Source of the DNA: Alphaproteobacteria bacterium
GTDB taxonomy: Bacteria > Pseudomonadota > Alphaproteobacteria > Rhizobiales > JAJFHC01
NCBI GenBank assembly: GCA_021775805.1
Contig: JAJFHD010000055.1
Span: forward strand, 62,001 to 126,000
DNA length: 64,000 nt
Direction of reading: 5' to 3'
Shown: piece after piece, positions 43,168 to 52,183 of the stretch
How the letters are laid out: every line of letters begins with the position of its first letter
How positions within the stretch are numbered: the first letter of the stretch is position 1
The notes under the pieces: generated by a model
What the model was told of the DNA's origin: nothing
The model's database searches: none
What the model saw: only the letters and a program-made list of their open reading frames with translations
Translations under genes and position numbers: made by a program

Positions 43168-44330
43168 ACAGCCTCTCCCCTGGCAAGTCTGGCAATGAGG
43201 TCAGCGGCCCGATCGGCTCCGGTCATTTGCATCGGTGTGAATGCATTCGGCGCGGCTTCCAGCGCACTGTTGACACAGGCAGCAAGCGACGCAGCAGACA
43301 AGTCGTTTGCATGCAGGACACGTGCCCGCCGCCGATTTGCCAACGACATCGCCCTAAGGGTCTGCTCACGTTCTCCATCAGCGGAAAAAGGTACAAGCAC
43401 GCTGGCACATCCGGCTGCCAGAATATCACACACCGTATTGTATCCCGCCTGACTAATGGAAAGGCGCGCCGCTCGCAACAGATCGGGAAAGTCCGGTCTC
43501 GTACGCTTAACGATGATGCGATCACCGGATTTCCCCTTGAGGGCGTCAAATGCCTCCTCGGGCACATTTTGGCCGATGAGCAGGCGCCAGATAAGGTCTG
43601 GCTGAGAACAGAGGCTCGCTGCACCAAGAGCGGCCTCGTAAAGGCTCAACCCAACCGCCCCTCCCCCTGCTGAAACGACAACTTCTCGGTTTCGTGTCGA
43701 ATTTTCCAGTGCATCGCCCGATCTGTCCCCCCCAATGAAGCCGGAGTAGCGAACCTTTGCCGCAGCTTCTGAGGAGATCGGAAAACTGTCCTCCAAACGT
43801 GCATATTCCGCATCGCCGTGTACCAGAATGTAATCATAGAATTCGGAAATCCGGTTCATGGCGCCGCTTGCTTTCTCCGGCTTTGAAGGCGGTTCAAGAA
43901 TGTCCCTGACAGAACACAACACGGGCACGTCGGGTCGGGTTGCGCGAAGTCGTTCAAGCACCGGCATGAGCTCGTAGCGAAACCTCCGCCGGCCAAACGG
44001 AAACAGTTCGGTCACAAAGACATCGGGTCGGCGTGCCTCCGTGAAATTCAGAAGTTGCCCGAGGCGGCAGGAATACAGCAAATCCGTCGCTTCATCGCCC
44101 CATTCGTCCACCAGTGTTGTGTATTCCGCGTTTGGACTTCGCACCGGTGAAAGCTGGACCAACTCCGCATCGCCATAGTTGATCCCGGAGACTGGGAAGC
44201 CACCCGAAAAGATAGTAGTTGTGATACCTCTGGCGCTAAGGGCCCGAGCTACGGCGGCCATACGATACAGATGTCCAGTACCCAGCAGATGTGTAACCCA
44301 GATTACAACACTGTTACGGCGATCAGGCAT
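43164..44330 (-). CDS. MurG-like GT-B glycosyltransferase
   Basis: A 388-aa protein. The N-terminal acceptor domain begins VVIWVTHLLGTGHLYRMAAV, the G-x-GH-x2-R motif of the GT28/MurG group. The C-terminal donor domain has VSAGGGAVGLSLYEA and SISQAGYNTVCDILAAGCAS with a later VPF. It shares the GYNT-C-(D/E)-(I/L)-L donor motif with the protein encoded at 47380, so the two look like paralogues. The gene overlaps the phosphatase gene upstream by 8 nt. It probably adds a sugar to a polysaccharide or glycolipid precursor. Confidence 0.85.
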   Translation of the reverse strand: MPDRRNSVVIWVTHLLGTGHLYRMAAVARALSARGITTTIFSGGFPVSGINYGDAELVQLSPVRSPNAEYTTLVDEWGDEATDLLYSCRLGQLLNFTEARRPDVFVTELFPFGRRRFRYELMPVLERLRATRPDVPVLCSVRDILEPPSKPEKASGAMNRISEFYDYILVHGDAEYARLEDSFPISSEAAAKVRYSGFIGGDRSGDALENSTRNREVVVSAGGGAVGLSLYEAALGAASLCSQPDLIWRLLIGQNVPEEAFDALKGKSGDRIIVKRTRPDFPDLLRAARLSISQAGYNTVCDILAAGCASVLVPFSADGEREQTLRAMSLANRRRARVLHANDLSAASLAACVNSALEAAPNAFTPMQMTGADRAADLIARLARGEAV

Positions 44331-44919
44331 CCAGCGGCACATTCAATCGGGATACTGTCAAAGACCCGTCCGCCGAAACCGAAAAGTCATGCAGTGCAGA
44401 CCACTCAAGCTTGTGCGGCGGCTTACCGGTCATGTCCCACCCCGTCGCATGAGACAATACCGCCCGGATGACGCCTTTATGTGTAACCGCGATAACATCG
44501 TTTCGGCTGTTGCGCGAAACCTCCCTGAGCCACTCTTGAACGCGGGCACGGACATCAAGAGGAGACTCACCGTTCGGCGGACGGAACAGGAGCCCTTTGT
44601 CTTCGTTGGCCTTCATTTCGATTCCGAACCTCTTGCGCAAGTCCCTCAATCTCTCGCCTTCCCAATCCCCCCAACTCATCTCCATCAGACGGTCTTCGGT
44701 TGGAATCCGTTCGACCGGCGTGCCTGACAATATGGCCGCGGTCTCCAGGGTACGGTTCAGCGGGCTCGACAACCATTGCCTTGCGGCATAGGAGCGTGGC
44801 ATGAGCAGGCGGGACAATTCGGCCCTTCCTAAATCACAAAGAGAGATATCTGTTCTCCCCTGAATGCGGCCCTGGCGGTTCCAGTCGGTCACGCCGTGTC
44901 GAATGAAGCCAATCTTCAT
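44323..44919 (-). CDS. Histidine phosphatase family protein (phosphoglycerate-mutase-like)
   Basis: A 198-aa cytoplasmic protein. The catalytic RHG motif is IGFIRHGVTDWNRQGRIQG at the N-terminus, followed by LSSPLNRTLETAAIL, MEMSWGDWEGE with the acidic residue, and VTHKGVIRAVLSHATG with the second catalytic His. Such enzymes remove phosphate from sugars or small phosphoesters. Its place inside a glycosyltransferase operon suggests a sugar-phosphate or lipid-phosphate substrate. The ATG at 44919 overlaps the preceding stop by one nt (a GTG at 44922 is an alternative). Confidence 0.9.
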   Translation of the reverse strand: MKIGFIRHGVTDWNRQGRIQGRTDISLCDLGRAELSRLLMPRSYAARQWLSSPLNRTLETAAILSGTPVERIPTEDRLMEMSWGDWEGERLRDLRKRFGIEMKANEDKGLLFRPPNGESPLDVRARVQEWLREVSRNSRNDVIAVTHKGVIRAVLSHATGWDMTGKPPHKLEWSALHDFSVSADGSLTVSRLNVPLDA

Positions 44920-46064
44920 CACTCGCCCCGTACCAAGTGCCGCACGGCATCATTGAGTATCCGAGCGGCGCCGGGCAGGCCCCTCTCCTGTGCTACGAAC
45001 CTGCGCGCATTTTCAGAAAACACGCTGCGCATGCCTTTGTCTTCCAGCAATCGCGTCACGGCCTGCCTCATTGAATCGACCTGTCCGAGTGACGTCAGCA
45101 ATCCGGTCTCGCCGTGCTCCACCACATCCGGCACACCCCTTGTATGCTGCGCGACAACTGGCAACCCGTAGGCCTGCGCTTCCAGAAATGCCATCCCGTA
45201 TGCCTCGTTGCAGGCCGGCCAAAAGTACAGATCGCTGCCACCATAAAACGGTGCCAGCCGGTCCGGTCCGATCTCGCCGGCCCAATGTATCCGACTGTCG
45301 GGGATTCCGGAAAATCCTGCAACCACCGCCTCTCTGGCAACGCCATCACCCACAATCACGAGGTTCCACGATTTGTCGAGCATTCCAAAAAGCGTTTCGG
45401 CCATCATTGCGTAGCTCTGCGCCTTGTCGCCTTGTCGCATCATGGCCACCGCGAGAATGATCGGTGGTTCAGGGGCAAATCCCGACGCCGACAAGAGGGC
45501 TTCGCGCCAGGCTTGCCTTTCAGTTCCGTCAACCGTTGGTACCTGATCGAGAAACGGCGGCAGCTTTCTCAGACTCGCGTCCGAGCCCAGCAATCTGGAT
45601 ATCGCCCCTTGGTCTGTGCCGGTAAGGCAGAAGTTCAAGTCCGCGGCCTCCAAGGCCTGCACAACGGCGACAAAATTGTGTGCCCAAGGGCCTGCCCGGC
45701 GTTTTTCCGCGTGCGAAGCTTCCGCCGTGACATAGGGAATGCGCAGGGCTGCGGCAACACGCGGGCCGATCCAGTCCGGTGCCTTGTAGTAGAGATGATA
45801 GGTGAACCACAGGTCTGGAACGGCGATGCCGTCACCGGCCTCGTATCCGCAAATCAGTCTCTCTGCCTCTTGTTTTCCCGCCATGTCCAGTTCCAGTTGT
45901 CTGGAGCGATCCCCCTTGCCGTCATAAGCGCGAAGTTCCGATGCCAGTTCAACCGTGTGGCCGGCAGACTCCAGCGCCTTGATCAACAGCCGCGCAACAC
46001 GCCGGTCACCAGACGGCACCGGATGCTCAGGCGACTTCAACGGGGCATAAAACGCAATGTGCAT
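44919..46064 (-). CDS. Glycosyltransferase family 4
   Basis: A 381-aa GT-B enzyme. The N-terminus HIAFYAPLKSPEHPVPSGDR carries the acceptor-side Gly and Pro pattern. The C-terminal E-x7-E donor motif is NEAYGMAFLEAQAYGLPVVA, with a later ARRFVAQERG. A retaining GT4 activity with a sugar nucleotide is expected. It is the third gene of the operon, 23 nt after the next GT4, and overlaps the phosphatase gene. Confidence 0.9.
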   Translation of the reverse strand: MHIAFYAPLKSPEHPVPSGDRRVARLLIKALESAGHTVELASELRAYDGKGDRSRQLELDMAGKQEAERLICGYEAGDGIAVPDLWFTYHLYYKAPDWIGPRVAAALRIPYVTAEASHAEKRRAGPWAHNFVAVVQALEAADLNFCLTGTDQGAISRLLGSDASLRKLPPFLDQVPTVDGTERQAWREALLSASGFAPEPPIILAVAMMRQGDKAQSYAMMAETLFGMLDKSWNLVIVGDGVAREAVVAGFSGIPDSRIHWAGEIGPDRLAPFYGGSDLYFWPACNEAYGMAFLEAQAYGLPVVAQHTRGVPDVVEHGETGLLTSLGQVDSMRQAVTRLLEDKGMRSVFSENARRFVAQERGLPGAARILNDAVRHLVRGE

Positions 46065-46087
46065 TGCCAGACCTATTTTCCCAAGTC

Positions 46088-47347
46088 CTAACCGGAATGC
46101 TGTTCACCCGGACGCTCCGGCAGTCCCAGCTTCCTGGCCAGAACCGCGATGCAGGTTTCATGCGAAAAATTTTCCCGCACCCGTTGTCCACCAGCCTGCC
46201 CATACCGGCTTCGAAGCCCCGGCTCGCTGATCAGACGGATGAGCCCCTCGGTCATCGCCTCGTGGTCTTCCGGATCGACCAGATATCCCGTCTTTTCGTG
46301 ACGAATCAATTCGGGTATTGCGGAAACATTTGTGGCGATGCACGCCACGTTCTGGGATTGAGCCTCCATGAGCACGTTCGGAAGGCCATCGCGGTCGCCT
46401 GAACCGTCGATTTTGCTCATAAGGGCGAATATGTCGGCTTCCTGAAGTGCCGTCTTCACTTCGACTTGACTTTGAGCGCCGCGCCATTCGATCCGGTCGG
46501 ACACGCCAGCTGTCTCAGCCATAAGCTCCAGGTCCCTGGCCAGTTCTCCGCCTCCAACATGAATCAATTTCCAGCTAAGGCCCCTTGGAAGCTTCGCCAA
46601 TGCCGTGATGAGATCGTCATAGCCCTTCTTGGCAACCAGACGGCCAACCGAAACGATCCGCACGGGATCGTCCGGTTCCGCGCCGTCCGCAGAACGGTTG
46701 GCGCCCGACGGGGGGCTAAACCGGGAAAGATCGATACCGTGGTAGACCAGCGAAACTTTTCGCGGGCCACTGTAATTCAGAGAGTTGAGGTGATCACAAC
46801 CGCTTTCCGTACATGTTACCCCCCAGGCCGCGTCTTCGATTTTCTCGGTCTTTTCCCAATCGGGTATCGTCCAGATGTCCTTGGCATGGGCGGAGAACCC
46901 CCACGGCAAACCGCGCATCAGCGCAGCATACCGAGCAGCGGAGGATGGCGTGTGAAGAAAATGGCTGTAGACGAAGTCGGTTGCCGCCGGCATTTCAACG
47001 GCCAGCACGAGGGCCTGCCCAAATCGTCTGATACGGTTTCGCGTGAAGTCGCGCCGCAGATCCCCGACAAAACGCCGCAGCGCGCCCCGGTAGCCTGGCA
47101 ATCGTCTGACCGTCCACCACGACCGCAGCACCCGCAGTGGTTCCTGATGGAGATATTCCGGGAGATAAAAGACTTTGGCGGCTATTTCATCGTGGATCGG
47201 ATGTCTCTTGGCATCAGTGGGATGTCGCAGCGAAAACAGGGTGATCGGCAAACCCTGTTGCTCAAGCTGATGAATTTCCTGAGCAATGAATGTTTCCGAC
47301 AGCCGGGGATAGCCCTTCAGGACAGTCACCACATGTCTGGGGTTCAT
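46088..47347 (-). CDS. Glycosyltransferase family 4 (WcaL-like)
   Basis: A 419-aa protein with VVTVLKGYPRLSETFIAQEI, a colanic-acid-type GT4 N-terminus. It has a Lys-Gly donor loop (VRIVSVGRLVAKKGYDDL) and the E-x7-E motif GDRDGLPNVLMEAQSQN. The start may be the ATG at 47347 or a TTG at 47383 that overlaps the preceding stop by 4 nt; both lie in the same frame. It is the second gene of the operon. It probably elongates the repeat unit. Confidence 0.88.
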   Translation of the reverse strand: MNPRHVVTVLKGYPRLSETFIAQEIHQLEQQGLPITLFSLRHPTDAKRHPIHDEIAAKVFYLPEYLHQEPLRVLRSWWTVRRLPGYRGALRRFVGDLRRDFTRNRIRRFGQALVLAVEMPAATDFVYSHFLHTPSSAARYAALMRGLPWGFSAHAKDIWTIPDWEKTEKIEDAAWGVTCTESGCDHLNSLNYSGPRKVSLVYHGIDLSRFSPPSGANRSADGAEPDDPVRIVSVGRLVAKKGYDDLITALAKLPRGLSWKLIHVGGGELARDLELMAETAGVSDRIEWRGAQSQVEVKTALQEADIFALMSKIDGSGDRDGLPNVLMEAQSQNVACIATNVSAIPELIRHEKTGYLVDPEDHEAMTEGLIRLISEPGLRSRYGQAGGQRVRENFSHETCIAVLARKLGLPERPGEQHSG

Positions 47348-47379
47348 GTCCGTGTCTTCGGTGTCATCGTCACGAGAAC

Positions 47380-48642
47380 TCAAAGTGCCGCCTTGTCCGG
47401 CCGATTGGAACCAAACAGCGAAAACCGGCGTTTCTGACGTCTATTGAGCCAGGGCGTGGCGAGGTCATTGACCCTGTCAAATCCACCAAGCAGCTTGGGA
47501 ATAAATGCGTCGGAGGGGCGCGGCTGATCCATCAAGGTCAGCAGGGCATCGGCCATCGTATCGGGATCTCTTGGTCCCTCCTTTGCTTCCATCGGATCGA
47601 CCAGCATGCGAATCAGGCCCAGTTCCTCGGCTTTCCTTGCCCGCAAGAACTGTTCGCGCCGTGGGACCGTTCTGGGCACAACAAGGGCCGGCTTGTTGAG
47701 GGTCAGCAACTCACAGAATGTATTGTATCCCCCCATGGCGACAATGGCCTTTGCCTGATCCATCAGGTGTTCAACCTGAGCATGAAACACGATTGCATCC
47801 ACATTGGGCAACTGTTCGGCACGCTCCTGGAATTCAACCTGCTTTTCCGCCGCCATGAACGGACCGAGCACCAACAGGGCCGGCAGCGGCAGGTCATTCC
47901 GGTTTTCATAGGCTGTGAGGACCCAGTCGATCAGCCCCTCACCGTCGCCGCCCCCACCTGTCGTTACCAACAGATAGTCCTCGCTGGTGACTTCCGGCCA
48001 ATGTTTTGGCGGAATCGGCTGCGGCAGGCGCCGCGGCAGATAACCGGTATAGACTATCTTATCTGTTACCCGTTTTGGAACATCAAGGCCTTCGAGCGGA
48101 TTATAGATTTCCTGCAGTCCATAGACCCAGACTTCATCGTAGAGTCTGTCAATTGCCGAAACCGCGCCTTTCCGGGACCACTCCGGAGCCAGCAATTGAG
48201 GCTCGTCGAGCACATCTCTGAGGCCCAACACAATTCTTGTCCCGCGGCGCTTGAGCATTTTCAGCGTCGGTTCCATTTCACCGCGCAACCCCAACGGCTC
48301 CTTGTCGACAATCACGATGTCGGGGTCAAAAATATCGGCCGTGTGCTTGATAATCGACTCACGGATGCGGACCGTTTCGTCGATATTCAGATGAAGGTTC
48401 AGCGAGGTGTAGTCACCATTGCGCAGTTTGATGACACCGGGAACCCGCACGAAATCGACCCGTGAGCGAAAGTCAAAGGCACCGATAATCGGTGAACCGG
48501 TCAGGATAAGCGCGGACAAGTCAGGGTTGCGTTCCACAAGATCATGTGCAATCGCGCGACACCGTCTCAGGTGTCCCAGCCCGAACGTGTCGTGGCTATA
48601 CAAAAGAATGCGCGAGCCGCTTTTGCGGGAGAACAGCCGCAT
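47380..48642 (-). CDS. MurG-like GT-B glycosyltransferase
   Basis: A 420-aa protein. The N-terminus RILLYSHDTFGLGHLRRCRA has the G-x-GH-x2-R motif. It continues with ADIFDPDIVIVDKEPLG and the donor-site motif AIVAMGGYNTFCELLTLNKP near residue 310, followed by VVPRTVPRREQ. This places it in the GT28/MurG-like group. It is paralogous in layout to the enzyme encoded at 43164. It is the first gene of the six-gene minus-strand operon, divergent from the ABC exporter gene, with 250 bp of shared promoter region between them. Confidence 0.85.
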   Translation of the reverse strand: MRLFSRKSGSRILLYSHDTFGLGHLRRCRAIAHDLVERNPDLSALILTGSPIIGAFDFRSRVDFVRVPGVIKLRNGDYTSLNLHLNIDETVRIRESIIKHTADIFDPDIVIVDKEPLGLRGEMEPTLKMLKRRGTRIVLGLRDVLDEPQLLAPEWSRKGAVSAIDRLYDEVWVYGLQEIYNPLEGLDVPKRVTDKIVYTGYLPRRLPQPIPPKHWPEVTSEDYLLVTTGGGGDGEGLIDWVLTAYENRNDLPLPALLVLGPFMAAEKQVEFQERAEQLPNVDAIVFHAQVEHLMDQAKAIVAMGGYNTFCELLTLNKPALVVPRTVPRREQFLRARKAEELGLIRMLVDPMEAKEGPRDPDTMADALLTLMDQPRPSDAFIPKLLGGFDRVNDLATPWLNRRQKRRFSLFGSNRPDKAAL

Positions 48643-48892
48643 ATCCGGACACCTGTCTACTCAATATACTCGGGGCTTATTCGGAAGTGTTACCTGCCGC
48701 GTGACAATCCAGCTACATGTTCCCCCAAACACGCAGTCGCCAATCGAACTATTGCACAATTTTAGGTTGGTCGGAACAAATATTCTCTTTACGGTGTGAC
48801 TCTCGAGTTTGTTGGGGCTGGCCAGGGGGGCGACGAGATGGGGATTGCAGAATACGGTTGCAACGAATCCATCTCTAAGCAATTGTTTTCAT
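48643..48892. promoter_or_regulatory. Divergent promoter region of the polysaccharide locus
   Basis: 250 bp between the first glycosyltransferase (leftward) and the ABC exporter (rightward). It should contain both promoters. It is AT-richer than the flanking genes, but I cannot name convincing hexamers or an operator. Confidence 0.35.
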
Positions 48893-51637
48893 ATGGATAA
48901 AAGTCTCTTTAGGTACGTTTGGCGGTTCAGCAAGACGGAACAGATTTTCATTTTGATCATCGTTCTGGCGTCCATGCCATTTTATTTCATGTCGCTGAGC
49001 CTGCCAAAAACAATTGTCAACAAGGCTATTCAGGGCGAAGGCTTCGATCACCCTGAGGCGACCGCAAAGATTTTTGAGCTGTCATTCGACATCCCGGGAT
49101 TCCTCTCCGGCGCCTTAGGCGAACAGATCACGGTGTTCTCCGGCATTGATGTCCAACGCCTGCCCTATCTGGTTGCCTTGAGTCTGATGTTCCTGGCCTT
49201 GGTCTGCATCAACGGGCTGTTCAAGTTCTACATCAATACCTTCAAGGGCCGACTTGGAGAGCGCATGCTTCGGCGCCTGCGCTATACCCTGGTTGATCGG
49301 GTCATGCGCCTGCCGCCACTGCATTTCCGCAAGGTCAAGGCGCCCGAAATCGCAACGATGGTCAAGGATGAGGTCGAACCGCTCGGCGGATTCATCGGCG
49401 ACGCCTTCATTCAGCCGATCTTTCTCGGCGGTCAGGCGGCCACCGCCATGGCGTTTATTTTGTTGCAGAGCTATTGGCTCGGTTCAATTGCCGCTGGTAT
49501 TGTTCTGGCCCAGGCGTTCATCATCCCGCGTTTGCGCAAACGTTTGCTGGTCCTGGGCAAGGAGCGCCAGCTTGCCGCGCGCGCGCTGGCGGGCCGTGTC
49601 GGCGAGATCGTCGATGGTGTTGTGGAGGTCCATGTCAACGATACCACGAACTATGAGCGTTCAGGCGTCGCGGACCGTTTGGGCCGGATCTTCAATATTC
49701 GGTACGAGATTTTTCGCCGCAAATTTTTCGTCAAGTTTCTCAACAATTTCCTGTCTCAGGTTACGCCGTTCCTGTTCTATCTGGTCGGTGGCTACCTTGC
49801 GATTCGCGGCAACATGGATATTGGCCAGCTGGTTGCCGTCATTGCCGCCTACAAGGATCTGCCGGGACCGATCAAGGAACTAATTGACTGGGACCAGCAG
49901 AGGCTCGACGTTCAGATCAAGTACACGCAGGTCGTCAAGCAATTCGACCATGAGCATATGCTTGATTCCGCGTTGCAACCGGTGGTGTCCGAAGTGGTGC
50001 CGCCGCTGACAGGCAACATCCAGGCGGCAAACCTGACATTACTGGACGACTCGGGAGCAAAACTGCTCGAAAATGCCAACTTCAACTTTGACATATCCGA
50101 CCACATAGGTGTCGTCGGCAGCCTTAATGGCGGTGCCGAGCACTCGGCGGAATCACTGGTCCGCCTGCTGTCGCCGACATCCGGCAGATTGAGCATCGCG
50201 GGTACGGATATTATGGAGATACCCGAAGCAGTCCTTGGCCGTCGGTTTGCCTATGTCGGGCCTGATGTCTATCTCGGGCCCACGAGTATCAGGGAAAACC
50301 TGCTCTACGGTTTGCGCTACGCGCCATTCCGCGATGCTGATTATGATGACGCCGAGCAGGTTTTGCGTGACGAGGCCCTGTCGGAGATCAAGGTCACGGG
50401 AAACACCACGCTCGATATCAACGCCGACTGGACCGACTATGAATCCGCCGGCGTCAACGGCTCCGAAGAACTCGAAGAAAAGCTGATCGACGTTCTCGGC
50501 AAAGTGGGCCTCGATGAAGATATCTATCGGCTTGGTCTGCGCGGGACTCTCGATACGGAAAGTGAACCCGGCCTCGCGACAAAGATACTCCAGGTAAGGC
50601 ATGCCTTGCGGGAACGTCTCAACGAACCGCCTTTTTCCAAGCTTGTGGAACCGTTCGATCCCAGCCGGTACAATCGGCAAGCGTCAATTGGAGAGAACCT
50701 CCTGTTCGGCACATCCATCGGCAAGGAGTTCGCCGAACAAAATCTCGCAACCAACGCCTATACCAAAAGCATCATTAGTCAGCTGGACTTGGAAGGACCC
50801 CTGTTCGAAATGGGGCGCGGAATCGCAAAGACAGTGGTCGAACTGTTTGCGGACTTGCCGCCCGATCACCCATTCTTCGATCAGGTCAATTTTATGGAAC
50901 CCGATGATCTGCCGCTTTACGAAGCCGCGCTGAACCGGATCGCGGATGTCGACGTAACGGGTGCGAGTGATGACGATCGCGCCATGATACTGGCACTGCC
51001 GTTCTCGTATGTTGAGCCGCGATTGCGTCTGGGACTTCTCGATGAAGACCTGCAGAACAGGATCCTCGAGGCCCGTGTCGCGTTCCGGGAGGGGTTGCCG
51101 GAGGAGTTGAAGTCAACGATCGAGTTCTATGAACCCGATACCTACAATACCGTCGCGAGCCTGCAGGACAACATATTGCTAGGGCGTATCGCCTATGGCG
51201 CCGCCGAAGGCCCGGCACAGATCGGCAAGGCCATCGACGAAACTTTGGACGAATTGGGTTTGAGGTCGGCCGTTTTCCACGTCGGCCTGGACTACAATGT
51301 CGGCACCGGAGGCAAACGCCTCAACGGCAACCAGCGCCAGAAAATCGGGTTGGCGAGGGCTATTCTCAAACGTCCTGATCTGGTCATTATCAACAAGTCT
51401 CTGGCCGGTCTGGACAAGCAATCCAAGGAATCGATTGTCGACGCCGTTCTTGAAAACGCCCGCGATGTCGGCGACGGAAGAAAACAGGGTATATACTGGG
51501 TACTGGCGGAAGCAGCCGACGCCCAGAAATTTGAACGCGTCATGGTCTTCGAAGATGGTTCTGTTGCTGAAAACGGCACACCGGATGAACTGATCGAGCG
51601 TGGTGGCGCATTTGCCAAACTAATATCATCTTCGTGA
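48893..51637 (+). CDS. ABC exporter with degenerate, expanded nucleotide-binding domain
   Basis: A 914-aa protein. Residues about 1-345 form a type I exporter transmembrane domain. The NBD is abnormal. The Walker A position (about 406-422) reads GSLNGGAEHSAESL with no Lys. Walker B is PDLVIINKSLAGLD, with Asp and Glu replaced by Asn and Lys. The H-loop reads YWVLAEAADAQK with no His. The signature is KRLNGNQRQKIGLARAIL. Between the Q-loop region and the signature lies a roughly 300-residue insertion with an internal duplication (about 543-609 and 708-768) and three S(I/L)-x2-N-(I/L)-L-x-G copies at about 465, 598 and 755. ATPase activity is therefore doubtful. The ATG at 48893 matches the domain start; a TTG at 48809 is possible. 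Confidence 0.82.
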   Translation: MDKSLFRYVWRFSKTEQIFILIIVLASMPFYFMSLSLPKTIVNKAIQGEGFDHPEATAKIFELSFDIPGFLSGALGEQITVFSGIDVQRLPYLVALSLMFLALVCINGLFKFYINTFKGRLGERMLRRLRYTLVDRVMRLPPLHFRKVKAPEIATMVKDEVEPLGGFIGDAFIQPIFLGGQAATAMAFILLQSYWLGSIAAGIVLAQAFIIPRLRKRLLVLGKERQLAARALAGRVGEIVDGVVEVHVNDTTNYERSGVADRLGRIFNIRYEIFRRKFFVKFLNNFLSQVTPFLFYLVGGYLAIRGNMDIGQLVAVIAAYKDLPGPIKELIDWDQQRLDVQIKYTQVVKQFDHEHMLDSALQPVVSEVVPPLTGNIQAANLTLLDDSGAKLLENANFNFDISDHIGVVGSLNGGAEHSAESLVRLLSPTSGRLSIAGTDIMEIPEAVLGRRFAYVGPDVYLGPTSIRENLLYGLRYAPFRDADYDDAEQVLRDEALSEIKVTGNTTLDINADWTDYESAGVNGSEELEEKLIDVLGKVGLDEDIYRLGLRGTLDTESEPGLATKILQVRHALRERLNEPPFSKLVEPFDPSRYNRQASIGENLLFGTSIGKEFAEQNLATNAYTKSIISQLDLEGPLFEMGRGIAKTVVELFADLPPDHPFFDQVNFMEPDDLPLYEAALNRIADVDVTGASDDDRAMILALPFSYVEPRLRLGLLDEDLQNRILEARVAFREGLPEELKSTIEFYEPDTYNTVASLQDNILLGRIAYGAAEGPAQIGKAIDETLDELGLRSAVFHVGLDYNVGTGGKRLNGNQRQKIGLARAILKRPDLVIINKSLAGLDKQSKESIVDAVLENARDVGDGRKQGIYWVLAEAADAQKFERVMVFEDGSVAENGTPDELIERGGAFAKLISSS

Positions 51638-51674
51638 CCCATTTTGGCGCAATGATTGACACACGGAGGGACCC

Positions 51675-52139
51675 ATGAGTCTCGTACACGAAGTAGACCT
51701 TTTGCGAAAAATACCGATTTTTGCAAAGATAGAACCCGGCAAACTAAAGCTTTTGGCCTTCACGTCGGAGCGAATTTCATTTGACGACGGCCAAACGCTG
51801 TTCTGGCAGGGCGATGCTTCAGACGCCGCCTACGTGATCATCGCCGGTGGCGCCGACGTGCTTGTAAACACGCCCAACGGCGAAATCTCTGTCGCAAAAC
51901 TTGATGAGAATGCTCTGGTCGGCGAAATCGGCATCTTTCTGGACCTGCCCCGCACTGCCACGGTGCGCGCAATCGGCGACGTGGAAACCCTACGGATCGA
52001 GAAGCGTAACTTTTTCCGGCTGATTGAGGAATTCCCGGAAATGGGCGCGGAAGTTGTCCGTGAACTTGCCCAAAGGCTGGCCCAGACGACCGCAGACTTG
52101 ACAAAGACGCGCAATGAACTGTCGGCCCTCAGAAGTTAG
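51675..52139 (+). CDS. Stand-alone cyclic nucleotide-binding domain protein
   Basis: A 154-aa protein with one cNMP-binding fold (about residues 10-125). The beta strands TLFWQGDASDAAYVIIAGGA are followed by the phosphate-binding cassette LVGEIGIFLDLPRTATVRA, with the conserved Glu and Arg. A helical tail follows (VVRELAQRLAQTTADLTKT). There is no DNA-binding domain, so it is not a Crp/Fnr regulator. A GGAGG precedes the ATG. It lies 37 nt after the degenerate exporter gene on the same strand and probably works with it, perhaps as a cAMP or cGMP sensor. Confidence 0.88.
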   Translation: MSLVHEVDLLRKIPIFAKIEPGKLKLLAFTSERISFDDGQTLFWQGDASDAAYVIIAGGADVLVNTPNGEISVAKLDENALVGEIGIFLDLPRTATVRAIGDVETLRIEKRNFFRLIEEFPEMGAEVVRELAQRLAQTTADLTKTRNELSALRS

Positions 52140-52183
52140 CGGACATTCGCAAGTCAGCGATCGGCGATATCATCAGGCGGAGG

